Shown: positions 8,680 through 18,465, counted from the stretch's first letter. The stretch: DNA of 64,000 bases from Eubacteriaceae bacterium (GCA_012522805.1 JAAYJS010000023.1:1-64000); one strand, 5' to 3'. The notes: generated by a model from the letters alone, not told the origin. Numbers and translations: made by a program.

Positions 8680-10588
8680 CTTCTTTCTCCATTGAATCGT
8701 CTTCTTCCAATCCTTCAGCCCCATCCGCTGACAGGTTTTCTGCCAATGAAGGAACCTCTTCTTTTTGATCATCTGAAGCATTTTTGTTTTCTTCAGAGTA
8801 GTAAATGTCTCTAAATTCATCTCCCGTCAAGGTGTTGACTTCCAATAACTTGTTGGCAACATTGTCGAGGATATGTCTCTTCTCCGTTAAGATGTCCACA
8901 GCTTTGTCAAAGGCACCTTCAACGATAAAACGTATCTCCTGATCGATAACAGCCGCCACCTCTTCAGAGTAATTGCGGGAACGTCCCAGATCGCGTCCTA
9001 AGAAGACTTCATCTCCATTGGTGTGCCCGAAGGTCATTGGGCCTAAATGTTCGCTCATACCCCATTCGGTAACCATTTTTCTTGCAATGGTCGTCACCCT
9101 TTCGATGTCGTTGGAGGCGCCGGTGCAAATGTCCTCTAAGGCTACTTTTTCTGCTGCACGTCCACCGAGCAAACCGGTTATTTTTGCCATCAACCGGCCT
9201 CTGCTCATATGGGTGGTATCATCTGAAGGCAAGGCAATGGTGTAACCTGCCGCCATTCCTCTGGGGATGATGGATATTTCGTGAACATCCTGTCCTTCTT
9301 TCATGTATTCCATGACAATGGCATGACCGGATTCGTGAAAAGCGGTGATGATCCGATCGGACTCTTCGATGACCTTCGATCTCTTTTCCGGCCCTGCAAT
9401 GACGCGCTTAATGGCTTCTTGCAGCTCCTCCATGGTGATGATTTTTTGTTTTTTACGGGCTGCCAACAAAGCCGCTTCGTTCATCAGGTTTTCTAAGTCC
9501 GCCCCTGTAAAGCCCGGGGTTCCCTTAGCGATGATGTTTAAATCCACCGTGGAATCCAAGGGTTTGTCTTTACGGTGTACTTGTAAAATTTCGTAACGTC
9601 CTTTGACATCCGGAATGCCAACGGTAATTTGTCTGTCGAAACGCCCCGGTCGCAATAAAGCGGGGTCTAAAATATCCGGTCTATTGGTTGCTGCAATGAC
9701 AATGACACCTTCATTGACGCCGAAACCGTCCATCTCAACCAATAATTGGTTTAAAGTTTGTTCTCTCTCATCGTGACCGCCGCCTAAGCCTGCACCACGA
9801 TGGCGTCCGACGGCATCGATCTCGTCGATAAAAATAATACAAGGCGCGGTTTTCTTGGCCGTTTCAAATAAATCACGGACACGGGAAGCACCGACACCGA
9901 CAAACATCTCTACAAAGTCGGAACCCGATATGATGTAAAAAGGTACCGAAGCTTCGCCGGCAACTGCCCTTGCCAAAAGTGTTTTACCGGTTCCCGGAGG
10001 GCCTACCAATGGGATACCTCTTGCAATTCGGGCACCCATTCTGTTGTATTGTTCGGGGGACTTTAAAAAATCCACCACTTCTGCTAATTCTTCTTTTTCT
10101 TCGTCAGCGCCGGCAACCTGATCGAAGGTTACCTTCTTCTTGTTGTCCATATGAAGCTGCGCTTTGCTTTTGCCGAAACTCATCACACGGCCGCCACCAC
10201 CGCTTTGTTGGTTCATCATAACCAAAAAGACGATCATCATGATGACGATGAATACCGATGGAATTAAACTGATCCACCACGAATCCTTAGGGGGATCCAT
10301 GACGACCTTCATATCCGGATTCTTAATACTGTATTCCGTTACCCTTTCATCTATGGTATATCTGGGCACGATCGATTCAAAGTTTTTGTTGCCTTCTTTT
10401 AATACACCGGTGACCTTGGTCTCTCCGACTTTTATTTCAGCAACTTCATCATTTTCTAGTTTTAGAAGTAGCTCAGAGTATTTGAGTACGGTTGTTTCGC
10501 TTCTTTGTGGATAGAAAAAAGTAACAGCCGTCACGATAATTAGCAATATAACTAAATAAAATCCGAATACTCTTAAATATTTATTCAT
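8672..10588 (-). CDS. ftsH: ATP-dependent zinc metalloprotease FtsH
   Basis: FtsH is a membrane-anchored AAA+ protease that degrades misfolded membrane proteins and short-lived regulators. Two N-terminal membrane segments (about 8-26 and 104-124) frame an extracytoplasmic loop. The AAA module has Walker A GPPGTGKT (196-203), Walker B IIFIDEID (251-258) and the second region of homology [19 protein letters not shown]. The zinc site HESGH is at 418-422. The tail (after about 600) is acidic. The hpt-ftsH order after tilS is the conserved Firmicute arrangement. Confidence 0.98.
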   Translation of the reverse strand: MNKYLRVFGFYLVILLIIVTAVTFFYPQRSETTVLKYSELLLKLENDEVAEIKVGETKVTGVLKEGNKNFESIVPRYTIDERVTEYSIKNPDMKVVMDPPKDSWWISLIPSVFIVIMMIVFLVMMNQQSGGGGRVMSFGKSKAQLHMDNKKKVTFDQVAGADEEKEELAEVVDFLKSPEQYNRMGARIARGIPLVGPPGTGKTLLARAVAGEASVPFYIISGSDFVEMFVGVGASRVRDLFETAKKTAPCIIFIDEIDAVGRHRGAGLGGGHDEREQTLNQLLVEMDGFGVNEGVIVIAATNRPDILDPALLRPGRFDRQITVGIPDVKGRYEILQVHRKDKPLDSTVDLNIIAKGTPGFTGADLENLMNEAALLAARKKQKIITMEELQEAIKRVIAGPEKRSKVIEESDRIITAFHESGHAIVMEYMKEGQDVHEISIIPRGMAAGYTIALPSDDTTHMSRGRLMAKITGLLGGRAAEKVALEDICTGASNDIERVTTIARKMVTEWGMSEHLGPMTFGHTNGDEVFLGRDLGRSRNYSEEVAAVIDQEIRFIVEGAFDKAVDILTEKRHILDNVANKLLEVNTLTGDEFRDIYYSEENKNASDDQKEEVPSLAENLSADGAEGLEEDDSMEKEDA

Positions 10589-10630
10589 GCAACGCTCCTT
10601 TCATTTTGTCTGTTTTATTATTACTGCGCC

Positions 10631-11170
10631 TCATTCTGAATAATAGGATTCTTTCAGTATCCCGATATAAGGTAAGTTTCTAAATTTCTGATCGAAATCC
10701 AAACCGTAGCCCACCACAAAGGCATCGGGTATCACAAAGCAAGAATAGTCGACACTCACGTCTACTGTTCTTCTATCCGGTTTATCCAACAATGTGCAGG
10801 TCGTTAACGATGCAACCTTTAATTTTCGAATAAAGTTTTGTATATATTTTAAGGTATGGCCACTGTCTACGATATCTTCAACCAATACCACATGTCTGTC
10901 GGTTAAATCGATTTTTAAGTCAAAGGCCATTTCCACAATACCGGGGCTTTCCGTTCCGGCACCATAACTGGATGCCTTGAGGAAGTCTACCTCTAATGGT
11001 ATTTTGACCTCTCGGATCAAATCTGCAAAAAAAAGAATACTTCCTTTTAAGATGCAAATGAACACGGGTTCTTTATTTTCTAAATCCTCTGTCAGTTGGC
11101 AACCCAATTCCTGAACCTTTGCTTGGATCTTCTCTTCGTCAATGAAAATATCGCTTAAAAAATTTTCCAC
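10631..11170 (-). CDS. hpt: Hypoxanthine phosphoribosyltransferase
   Basis: The enzyme salvages hypoxanthine and guanine to IMP and GMP using PRPP. The PRPP-binding loop VVLVEDIVDSGHTL and the substrate loop LKASSYGAG are evident. I chose GTG at 11170 (AGGAGA upstream, eight bases after the tilS stop), giving a 179-residue protein of normal length. An upstream-extended reading to 11266 would lie inside tilS and add unrelated residues. Tight linkage with tilS and ftsH matches the Bacillus order. Confidence 0.95.
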   Translation of the reverse strand: MENFLSDIFIDEEKIQAKVQELGCQLTEDLENKEPVFICILKGSILFFADLIREVKIPLEVDFLKASSYGAGTESPGIVEMAFDLKIDLTDRHVVLVEDIVDSGHTLKYIQNFIRKLKVASLTTCTLLDKPDRRTVDVSVDYSCFVIPDAFVVGYGLDFDQKFRNLPYIGILKESYYSE

Positions 11171-11178
11171 TTTCTCTC

Positions 11179-12564
11179 CTAAAATTTCTTGTACTGAATA
11201 GCTAGTAACCGTTGGGTGTTTTCTGAGATGCTGTATTGGTGGTTGTGGCATAAGCCGACCACCCACAACACGTCATCGCCACAGGAGAGCAGAGGTATTT
11301 CGTCTCTTTTTTCTACGGGTATTTTTTTGTCAATCATCAAATTCTTGATTTTTTTTCTGCCCCTCATCCCCTTTAATCGAATGCGATCGCCGGGTTTTCT
11401 ATTCCTGAGTTTTAACGTTCCCTTTATTTTATCATAATCTAACAGGATTGCGTTATCAAAATGTATCGGTTTCGCTGCTTTATCTAAAATTTGCAAGGAA
11501 AATTTCCAGCCCTCTTTAGAAAAATAATAGCATTTTCCGGGATAGACCTGATAGTTTCCAAAAATCCGATCCTCTCGTTCATAGCTTTCCGGATAGACGG
11601 TCAGTTGATGATAGCGTCGTTTTACCCAATAACCGTGTACCAATGGCAACACAAAGGGATCCGGTTTTTTTAACAGTTCTATAACCGACGAAATATGATT
11701 GTACCCAATATCTATTAAATCTCCTTTAATTTTTGCTATAGTTAGTCGAATTATCTCTTTTTTTAATAGATCCGGGAGTTTTTCAAAGCCTTGCATCGTT
11801 AAAACAGAGGTGTTTCTCTTCAATTTCAAATGTCGATCGCAATAGCTCTGTGCTTGAAGGGCAAGCATCTCTTGATATTCCGCTGCGATACAAGAAAATT
11901 CATAAAGGTGTCGGACACTTTGAGGGTTGACCTCCTCCAACAGCGGAAAGACTTGTAGCCTCAAAAAATTGCGTGTCCATTCCAGCTCTGCATTGGTGGC
12001 ATCCCATCGGTATTGCAAATGGTTCTCTTCACAATAAGTTATAATTTCTTCTTTTCTTAAACATAGAAAAGGTCTCGCTTTATCCTCCCCTTTGGGTTGC
12101 ATACCCGCTGCACCATGGATACCGGTTCCCCTCAGCAAACGCATTAAGATGGTTTCCGCTTGGTCATCCATGTGATGGCCCAAGGCCAAGGTGTCAAATT
12201 TTTCTGATTGCATCAGATCGTAAAAAAAATCGTACCGGGCTTTTCGTCCGGCCTCTTCTACGCTGATCTTAAGGTCTTTGCCCAAGGCTTCCACCGGTGT
12301 GTGGCGTACGTAAAAAGGAATGCCTCGATCTCGGCATTGATCTTTTACATATTTTTCATCGGCAAGGGCTGTCTCCCCTCGCATGCAATGATTGAGATGC
12401 GCAACGCCGAGTTTAATTTTTAACATCTTCTGATACTTATCCAAAAAATGTAATAAAGCCAACGAATCTGCCCCACCGGATACCGCAATGAGAACTTTTT
12501 CGTCGGCCGCAAAGATTTTATTTTGTTGAATGAATTCCAGAATTTTATTTTCCAATTGTTCCAT
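11179..12564 (-). CDS. tilS: tRNA(Ile)-lysidine synthetase TilS
   Basis: TilS adds lysine to C34 of the tRNA-Ile CAU anticodon so that it reads AUA. The PP-loop ATP-binding motif SGGADS is at residues 29-34; HLNHCMRG and LGHHMDDQAET follow, and the C-terminal TilS substrate-binding domain (KLRNRKPGDRI) is present. Length 461 is typical. It lies about 105 bp downstream of a tRNA-Val gene with a consensus promoter and is likely on the same transcript. It terminates with TAG. Confidence 0.97.
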   Translation of the reverse strand: MEQLENKILEFIQQNKIFAADEKVLIAVSGGADSLALLHFLDKYQKMLKIKLGVAHLNHCMRGETALADEKYVKDQCRDRGIPFYVRHTPVEALGKDLKISVEEAGRKARYDFFYDLMQSEKFDTLALGHHMDDQAETILMRLLRGTGIHGAAGMQPKGEDKARPFLCLRKEEIITYCEENHLQYRWDATNAELEWTRNFLRLQVFPLLEEVNPQSVRHLYEFSCIAAEYQEMLALQAQSYCDRHLKLKRNTSVLTMQGFEKLPDLLKKEIIRLTIAKIKGDLIDIGYNHISSVIELLKKPDPFVLPLVHGYWVKRRYHQLTVYPESYEREDRIFGNYQVYPGKCYYFSKEGWKFSLQILDKAAKPIHFDNAILLDYDKIKGTLKLRNRKPGDRIRLKGMRGRKKIKNLMIDKKIPVEKRDEIPLLSCGDDVLWVVGLCHNHQYSISENTQRLLAIQYKKF

Positions 12565-12669
12565 TTGGTATAAAATCTCCTCGAAATCTGACCCTTTCTT
12601 AAAAGCAAGTGCTGCGATAGGGTTTTCAAACTGACCCAGGGCACGTTTTATTTCTCTATAAATAAAAAA

Positions 12670-12745
12670 TGGTGGTCGCTATTGGGCTCGAACCAATGAC
12701 CCCCTGCTTGTAAGGCAGGTGCTCTCCCAGCTGAGCTAAGCGACC
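12670..12745 (-). tRNA. tRNA-Val (anticodon UAC)
   Basis: A complete 76-nt cloverleaf: acceptor GGTCGCT pairs with AGCGACC, the D-arm is AGCTCAGCTGGGAGAGC, the anticodon stem CTGCC/GGCAG-type arm presents TAC, and the T-arm contains GGTTCGAGCC. The CCA end is encoded (12670-12672). Confidence 0.97.
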
Positions 12746-12764
12746 CTTGAACAGTACGAAAGTT

Positions 12765-12793
12765 ATTATACGACAGCTTTTTAACTTTGTCAA
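12765..12793 (-). promoter_or_regulatory. Sigma-A type promoter of tRNA-Val / tilS operon
   Basis: A perfect consensus on the minus strand: -35 TTGACA (12793-12788), 17-bp spacer, -10 TATAAT (12770-12765), about 20 bp upstream of the tRNA 5' end. Confidence 0.88.
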
Positions 12794-12869
12794 TTCCTTT
12801 TTTAAAGTTTTTATGAATCTTTGGTTTAGCCGATGTAAATGATCGCAGCACCGCTAAAATGGCACATTG

Positions 12870-13610
12870 CTACTTTTCCGCTACAAACACCACTCTGTCG
12901 TTGTGGTTAGAACCTTGATGAAAGGTGCCGAAATTGTAAATTTTGATGTCTTTGTAGTCTAAGTGCTTGAGACAACGGTAAATATCTTCTACTTTGTAGA
13001 GGTACTGCCTTTGGGTTTCGGCGTAGCGATCGTAACGCCCGTCCTCCCCTTCTACAAAAAAAGTCAATTCGTAATCGATATAGCCTTCTTTAAAATTCGG
13101 ATTGTTTTGCCAAGAGCAAAATAAATCTTCTAAATCGTAGGTAAAGGTATGGTCACCAATTTTTTCCTTATATTTGGAAGAGGTGTTGATGTCAAAGATC
13201 AGCAAGCCTCGATCTTTCAATGCCAATTGACTGCAATATAAGAAAGCTTGAACTTGTTCTATGGAGGTCAAGTAATTGACAGCATCGCAACAAGCTATGA
13301 CGGCATCAAAGGTTTGCTCAATTTGAAAGGAGCTCATATCTCCCAGAAAAAAGGAAATGTTGTGTAAGCCCTGTTGGGTGGCTTTTTCGTCTGCCACCAC
13401 CAACATATCTTCGGATATATCCACGGCTGTCAACTGAAAATTCTTTTTTGCCAATTCGCAGGTGATGTTGCCGGTGCCGCAACCAAATTCCAGAATGTTG
13501 GTAATTTCTTTTGGGTGGTTGAGCATGATGCGAAAGAGGTAATCCGCCCATTGAGCGTAGTCTATCTCTTGCATTAAAGCGTCGTATATTTTAGAAAAAT
13601 CTTGATACAT
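12870..13610 (-). CDS. SAM-dependent class I methyltransferase
   Basis: A 246-residue Rossmann-fold methyltransferase. SAM-binding motif I is ILEFGCGTGNITCELA (about residues 39-54), followed by LTAVDISEDML and a motif around AVIACCDAVNYL. The C-terminal half resembles the YqeM/CmoA-like group often annotated only as a class I methyltransferase. Target molecule unknown. It is a single-gene unit on the minus strand, divergent from the lysine operon, with its downstream end near the tRNA promoter. Confidence 0.9.
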   Translation of the reverse strand: MYQDFSKIYDALMQEIDYAQWADYLFRIMLNHPKEITNILEFGCGTGNITCELAKKNFQLTAVDISEDMLVVADEKATQQGLHNISFFLGDMSSFQIEQTFDAVIACCDAVNYLTSIEQVQAFLYCSQLALKDRGLLIFDINTSSKYKEKIGDHTFTYDLEDLFCSWQNNPNFKEGYIDYELTFFVEGEDGRYDRYAETQRQYLYKVEDIYRCLKHLDYKDIKIYNFGTFHQGSNHNDRVVFVAEK

Positions 13611-13816
13611 GGCATACCTTCACTATGTGTTTTTTGCTTTCTTAACATTCATTCAAATGCTAATCGTTTCTTTGTTTATAAGATCGGAAAGATCGTGTTG
13701 GTAGATAGTATAACAAACATCCCAAAAGCTATCAAGAAATGAACTTATTTGTTAAAGTTTCTACAATTAAGCTTCGTTAGAAAAATGAAGAAAAACTTTT
13801 CTTTTACCGATCTATC

Positions 13817-13825
13817 TGTTATAAT
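13817..13825 (+). promoter_or_regulatory. Extended -10 promoter of the lysine operon
   Basis: TGTTATAAT is a perfect extended -10 element located 10 bp before the first base of the riboswitch P1 helix. No good -35 box is seen at the expected distance, as is common for extended -10 promoters. Confidence 0.7.
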
Positions 13826-13835
13826 ACGGATGAAA

Positions 13836-13997
13836 AGATAGAGGCGCATTTTTTATCAGTAGCAAATCGGACCCGGGCAAAGGAATGAAGTTTGCAAAAG
13901 GAAAAAATGCCGAAAGGAAAAGTTTCGCCAAAGGCTTTACCTTGGCGCAGGAGTTAAGAGCTTTTGCGTTGTCATCGTCTATGATGGAGAGCTATCT
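13836..13997 (+). ncRNA. Lysine (L-box) riboswitch aptamer
   Basis: P1 is formed by AGATAG (13836-13841) and CTATCT (13992-13997). Directly after the 5' strand comes GAGGCGC, the most conserved L-box segment. Further conserved parts are GCCGAAAGG, the GTTTCGCCAAAGG region, and the 3' side GTCTATGATGGAGAGC. It precedes asd-dapA-dapB-lysC, the expected targets of a lysine-sensing element. Ligand assignment follows from the family signature and the operon content. Confidence 0.92.
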
Positions 13998-14028
13998 AAC
14001 AGAAAATCTTAATTTGATATCGATTATT

Positions 14029-14063
14029 CTGTTTTATAGCTGGTGATTCACTGGCTTTTTTTA
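14029..14063 (+). terminator. Riboswitch expression platform: terminator with competing antiterminator
   Basis: AGCTGGTGA and TCACTGGCT (14038-14056) form a terminator stem followed by seven T. The segment 14029-14041 can instead pair with 13990-14002 (11 of 13 positions), which includes the 3' strand of P1. Lysine-bound P1 would therefore free the terminator, while without lysine the antiterminator forms. This predicts repression by lysine through premature termination. Confidence 0.88.
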
Positions 14064-14095
14064 TTATCGACTATTTTCAGAAGGAGACGAAGAGA

Positions 14096-15097
14096 ATGAA
14101 AAAATATAATGTCGCTGTTGTTGGTGCAACCGGTATGGTTGGTCAAAAAATACTGGAGGTATTGGAAGAATTAGATTTTCCCATCGAAAAACTTTACCCC
14201 ATGGCTTCCAGCCGCTCCGCAGGAAAAACCATTACTTGGAAGGGTAAAGACTACATGATTGAAGAACTCAAGGCGGAATCCTTCGATCAGGATATCGATA
14301 TCGCGCTGTTTTCCGCCGGTGGCGGCACCAGTCAAACATTTGCCCCGGAAGCAGCTAAAAGAGGCGTGGTGGTTGTGGATAACAGCTCCGCCTGGCGCAT
14401 GGACCCCAATGTACCCCTAGTGGTACCGGAGGTGAATCCGGAAGCTTTAAGCAAGCACGAAAATATCATCTCCAATCCCAATTGTTCAACGATCCAAGCA
14501 GTGGTTCCATTGAAACCTCTGGACGATATCTATAAAATTAAGAGAATCGTCTTCTCAACCTATCAGGCGGTTTCCGGATCCGGTGTTCAAGGTTATGAAG
14601 ATTTAGAAAAAGGCATTCAAGGCGAAGCCAACCGCTTTTATGCCCACCCCATCGCTTTCAACTGCCTACCCCACATCGACGACTTCTTAGACAACGGCTA
14701 CACAAAAGAAGAGATGAAAATGGTCAATGAGACCCGAAAAATTTTAAGCCGCCCGGACTTAAAGATTACCGCTACCACCGTACGGGTACCGGTTTACTAC
14801 GGACACTCCGAAAGCATCAATGTGGAATTTGAAAAACCCTTTAGCTCTGTTGCAGAAATTCAGGATGTTTTAAACCACACGTCGGGTATTGTATTGCAAG
14901 ATGACCCCGCACAAAACCTCTACCCCATGGCAATTACCGCCGAAGGTAGAAACGAAGTTTTTGTTGGACGTGTTCGCCGAGACGAAAGTGTGGAAAACGG
15001 CATCAACTTCTGGTGTGTCGCCGACAATATCAGAAAAGGCGCCGCCGTGAACACCGTACAAATTGCACTATCCCTCATTGAAAACAATTTGATCTAA
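14096..15097 (+). CDS. asd: Aspartate-semialdehyde dehydrogenase
   Basis: The enzyme reduces aspartyl phosphate to aspartate semialdehyde, the branch point to lysine, threonine and methionine. It has the NADP-binding loop GATGMVG (10-16), the catalytic cysteine in SNPNCST (Cys130) and the substrate-binding EVNPEAL segment. Length 333 is normal. It is the first gene after the lysine riboswitch and has AGAAGGAGA-type ribosome binding sequence upstream. Confidence 0.98.
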   Translation: MKKYNVAVVGATGMVGQKILEVLEELDFPIEKLYPMASSRSAGKTITWKGKDYMIEELKAESFDQDIDIALFSAGGGTSQTFAPEAAKRGVVVVDNSSAWRMDPNVPLVVPEVNPEALSKHENIISNPNCSTIQAVVPLKPLDDIYKIKRIVFSTYQAVSGSGVQGYEDLEKGIQGEANRFYAHPIAFNCLPHIDDFLDNGYTKEEMKMVNETRKILSRPDLKITATTVRVPVYYGHSESINVEFEKPFSSVAEIQDVLNHTSGIVLQDDPAQNLYPMAITAEGRNEVFVGRVRRDESVENGINFWCVADNIRKGAAVNTVQIALSLIENNLI

Positions 15098-15115
15098 AGC
15101 CATAAGGAGAAAATT

Positions 15116-15994
15116 ATGTCAACTATTTTTACAGGGAGCTGTGTCGCCCTTGTTACCCCTTTCAGAAACAACCAAATCGATTACGATCATTTTAAAGAAC
15201 TCATCGACTGGCATATCGACAATCATACCGATGCTTTGTTGATCGCCGGTACCACAGGAGAAACCTCGACCCTAACCGATGAAGAGCACTTGAAATTATT
15301 GGAAGTTGCCGGCGAACATATTGCCGGTCGCATCCCCTATGTTGCAGGTTCCGGATCCAACGACACCGCCTACTCCATCATGTTGTCCCAACATGCCGAA
15401 AAATGTGGTGCCGATGCCGTACTCATCATCAACCCCTACTACAATAAATCCACACAAAAGGGCATCATCGCACATATTAAAGCTATTGCCGACGCCATCT
15501 CCATTCCCGTTGTGGTGTACAACGTCCCCGGCAGAACCGGTCTCAATATCACCGTGGACACCTTTAAAGCTCTGGCCGACATACCCAACGTACAGGCTGT
15601 GAAGGAAGCCAGTGGCGACATCTCTCAAATTACCGCCATTGCAGAGGAATGCCCGAACTTAGATATCTATTGCGGAAACGATGACCATGTCATACCCGTT
15701 ATGTCTGTGGGTGGCAAAGGCGTCATCTCCGTTTCTGCCAATATCATCCCCAAGGATATGCACGATTTAACCCAAGCTGCCTTGGACGGAGACTGGGATA
15801 AAGCAAAGGAAATCCAACTGAAAAGCAATGTGGTGAACCGCGCCATGTTCTACGAAACCAACCCCATTCCCGTTAAAACGGCGATGAAATTACTGAACAC
15901 CGACACGGGCGAAATGCGCATGCCCCTTGTGGAAATGGACGAAGCCAACGAAGCTCGTTTAAAAGAAGCTTTAAAAGCCTACGGGTTGCTTTAG
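15116..15994 (+). CDS. dapA: 4-hydroxy-tetrahydrodipicolinate synthase
   Basis: DapA condenses pyruvate with aspartate semialdehyde to start the lysine/diaminopimelate branch. The TIM-barrel enzyme shows the pyruvate site GTTGETSTL (45-53), Tyr135 in VVYNVPGR and the Schiff-base lysine in AVKEASGD (Lys163). Length 292 is typical. It follows asd by 18 bp with a good AAGGAG site and ends with TAG. Confidence 0.98.
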   Translation: MSTIFTGSCVALVTPFRNNQIDYDHFKELIDWHIDNHTDALLIAGTTGETSTLTDEEHLKLLEVAGEHIAGRIPYVAGSGSNDTAYSIMLSQHAEKCGADAVLIINPYYNKSTQKGIIAHIKAIADAISIPVVVYNVPGRTGLNITVDTFKALADIPNVQAVKEASGDISQITAIAEECPNLDIYCGNDDHVIPVMSVGGKGVISVSANIIPKDMHDLTQAALDGDWDKAKEIQLKSNVVNRAMFYETNPIPVKTAMKLLNTDTGEMRMPLVEMDEANEARLKEALKAYGLL

Positions 15995-16004
15995 GAGCAC
16001 GGAT

Positions 16005-16757
16005 ATGAAGATATTTTTATCCGGCGTGTCCGGTGCCATGGGTCGCGTGATCGCCGAGATGGTAGCGGAAAAAGGTCAGGATAGCATCGTTGCAGGCTTT
16101 GACAAAGCCCAACCCCAAAGGGATTTTACGGTTTACCAAAGCCTCGAAAATGTAACAGAAGATTTTGATGTCATCATTGACTTTTCCCACTTTTCGGTTT
16201 TTGATTCTATTTTAAAATTGGCCTTGGAAAAGAAAAAACCCTTGGTCATGGCCACCACCGGTCTATCTGACCAACAAAACAAGGCTTTGGCTGAAGCAGC
16301 TAAACAGATACCTGTTTTTCAATCTGCCAATATGTCCTTAGGGATTAACCTGATGGCCAACGCTTTAAAAGTTGTTGCACCGCTTTTGGTGGAAAACGGT
16401 TTTGATATCGAAATTATCGAAAAACACCACCGCAAAAAAGTAGATGCCCCCAGCGGTACGGCCTTCTTGCTGAGAGATGCCTTGAATGATGTCCTTTCCT
16501 CAAAAAAAGATAGCATTTTTGGCCGCCACGGCAAAGAAGAAAAACGTCGCGATGAAATTGGCATTCATGCCGTTCGGGGTGGGACCATCCCCGGGGAACA
16601 TTTGGTTCTCTTTGCAGGGGAAGATGAGCTCTTCGAAATCAAGCACAATGCACTGTCTAAGAAAGTGTTTGCCCAAGGGGCTTTATCTGCAGCTGCTTAT
16701 TTGACGGCACAACAACCGGGTTTATACGATATGGATCATTTAATTGCCGGTAACTGA
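16005..16757 (+). CDS. dapB: 4-hydroxy-tetrahydrodipicolinate reductase
   Basis: DapB reduces the DapA product with NAD(P)H. The N-terminal nucleotide-binding loop GVSGAMG lies at residues 7-13, the ATTGLS motif near 83-88, and the substrate-binding signature HHRKKVDAPSGTA at 141-153. Length 250 is normal. It is followed by lysC after a one-base gap between the TGA and the next ATG. Confidence 0.98.
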   Translation: MKIFLSGVSGAMGRVIAEMVAEKGQDSIVAGFDKAQPQRDFTVYQSLENVTEDFDVIIDFSHFSVFDSILKLALEKKKPLVMATTGLSDQQNKALAEAAKQIPVFQSANMSLGINLMANALKVVAPLLVENGFDIEIIEKHHRKKVDAPSGTAFLLRDALNDVLSSKKDSIFGRHGKEEKRRDEIGIHAVRGGTIPGEHLVLFAGEDELFEIKHNALSKKVFAQGALSAAAYLTAQQPGLYDMDHLIAGN

Positions 16758-16758
16758 T

Positions 16759-17973
16759 ATGAACATCGTTGTACAAAAGTATGGTGGCTCCTCTCTTGCC
16801 ACGATCCCGCGCATTAAAAATGTCGCTTCCAGAATTATAGAAAAAAAACTGGCCGGGTACAGCCCTGTGGTGGTGGTTTCCGCCATGGGGTCTACCACGG
16901 ACCAATTGGTCAGAATGGCTTACAGCGTCACAGACAGCCCCACGAAACGGGAAATGGATATGTTGCTGGCCACCGGCGAGCAGGTATCCATCGCTATGTT
17001 GTCCATGGCTTTAAACGATATGGGACACAAGGCCATCTCGTTTACGGGCCAACAGGTGGGGATTCATACCATAGGCTATCATGGAAAGTCCAGAATTATG
17101 GATATTGAAACCCATAAAATTGAACACGCCTTATCGGACAACAATATCGTCATTGTAGCCGGATTTCAGGGTGTCAACGAGAAGGACGACATCACCACCC
17201 TTGGACGCGGTGGCTCCGATACCTCTGCCGTTGCCCTTTCCTGCGTGTTGCAATGCCCCTGCGAAATTTACACCGACGTCGACGGCATCTACGGTGTGGA
17301 TCCCAAACTATACCCTCCGGCTAAAAAGTTGGACCATGTTACCTTCGACGAAATGTTGGAAATGGCCAGTTTGGGTTCCGGCATTATGCATGGCCGCTCC
17401 ATAGAGCTGGGTAGCAAATACAATGCGAAATTGTACGTCTCCTCCAGCATCAACAAAACCCAGGGTACTTATATCGATCATAAAGAAGAAACCTTGAAGA
17501 TCTCCCAAAGAAAAGAGATTACCGGTTTGGCGGTGGACGCAGCGGAGGTGTTGGTATCCCTATCCCGGCTACCGGATCAACACGATATCGTTTCGGATTT
17601 GTTTGCGCGCTTGGCCAACCAAAACGTCAACATCGATATGATTTCTCAAACATCCCCTACCGACGGTTTAACCGATATATCCTTCAGCGCTCCCAAGGAC
17701 GAACTGCAAGTGGTAGAAACGATGTTCAGGGTGTTAAAGGAAACCCACCCGTCTATGGATTATACAATCGACGAAGACGTTGTGAAACTGTCTGTCGTGG
17801 GTGTGGGTATGCGCTTTCAACCGGGGGTTGCCCTCGGCTTGTTTGATGTGCTGCAGCACAACCATATTCCCGTTAAGATGATTACCACATCGGAAATACG
17901 CATCTCCTGTATGATCCCTGCGGATTTAAAGGAAAAAGCGGTGATTGCCGTTGCAGATCACTTTGAATTGTAG
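16759..17973 (+). CDS. lysC: Aspartate kinase LysC
   Basis: LysC phosphorylates aspartate, committing it to the lysine/threonine/methionine pathway. The kinase domain opens with KYGGSS (residues 7-12) and includes GRGGSDTSAVAL. A regulatory tail with two ACT domains spans roughly 260-404. I chose ATG 16759 (one base after the dapB stop) because it gives the canonical N-terminus; a TTG at 16744 would add five residues. There is no strong Shine-Dalgarno sequence, so translation probably depends on coupling to dapB. It ends with TAG. Confidence 0.96.
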   Translation: MNIVVQKYGGSSLATIPRIKNVASRIIEKKLAGYSPVVVVSAMGSTTDQLVRMAYSVTDSPTKREMDMLLATGEQVSIAMLSMALNDMGHKAISFTGQQVGIHTIGYHGKSRIMDIETHKIEHALSDNNIVIVAGFQGVNEKDDITTLGRGGSDTSAVALSCVLQCPCEIYTDVDGIYGVDPKLYPPAKKLDHVTFDEMLEMASLGSGIMHGRSIELGSKYNAKLYVSSSINKTQGTYIDHKEETLKISQRKEITGLAVDAAEVLVSLSRLPDQHDIVSDLFARLANQNVNIDMISQTSPTDGLTDISFSAPKDELQVVETMFRVLKETHPSMDYTIDEDVVKLSVVGVGMRFQPGVALGLFDVLQHNHIPVKMITTSEIRISCMIPADLKEKAVIAVADHFEL

Positions 17974-17980
17974 GTGAATC

Positions 17981-18460
17981 ATGATTAATTTAGAAAACCA
18001 TACCGTTGATGGTATGATCATCGATGAAGAAAAAATGATGATCACCATCAAAAATGTTCGCGCATCCTCCCGTGTTTTAACAGACTTTTTAAAATTGATT
18101 CGAGATGCCGAGATCAATATTGACGTTATTTCTCAAACCGCTCCCATCGACAATCACATCGATATCGCCTTTATTGTTTTAGCGGATCAAATCGAAGTGG
18201 TTGAAGGTGTTTTCAACAAGCTTAAGGAGCGCCATGCGGATATTGTGACCACCATCAATGACCAGATTACGTGTTTGGCTATTACAGGCATCGGCATGCG
18301 CAGCCAATCCGGTGTAGCTTCAAATTTCTTTAACACCCTCACCGAAAACAACATCCCCATTCTGATGATTACGACATCAGAAATTCGCGTGACGTGTGTG
18401 GTCAATAAAGAAGATGGCTACAAAGGGTCTATGGCTATGAAAAATGCCTTTGCTCTATAG
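17981..18460 (+). CDS. Stand-alone ACT-domain protein homologous to the LysC regulatory tail
   Basis: A 159-residue protein with no kinase domain. From about residue 20 it aligns with the C-terminal ACT pair of the LysC encoded just upstream: INIDVISQTAP matches VNIDMISQTSP, and both contain an IPxxMITTSEIR segment near the end. It lies seven bp after lysC. In Bacillus-type aspartate kinases an internal start inside lysC makes a separate regulatory subunit; here the LysC tail is intact and an extra diverged copy exists. It may bind lysine or threonine and assemble with LysC, but this is inference. Confidence 0.85.
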   Translation: MINLENHTVDGMIIDEEKMMITIKNVRASSRVLTDFLKLIRDAEINIDVISQTAPIDNHIDIAFIVLADQIEVVEGVFNKLKERHADIVTTINDQITCLAITGIGMRSQSGVASNFFNTLTENNIPILMITTSEIRVTCVVNKEDGYKGSMAMKNAFAL

Positions 18461-18465
18461 AATTT

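Noticed and set aside
14870..15628. Long opposite-strand frames within asd and dapA
   Set aside because: They are mirror readings of strongly conserved enzymes and have no independent support.
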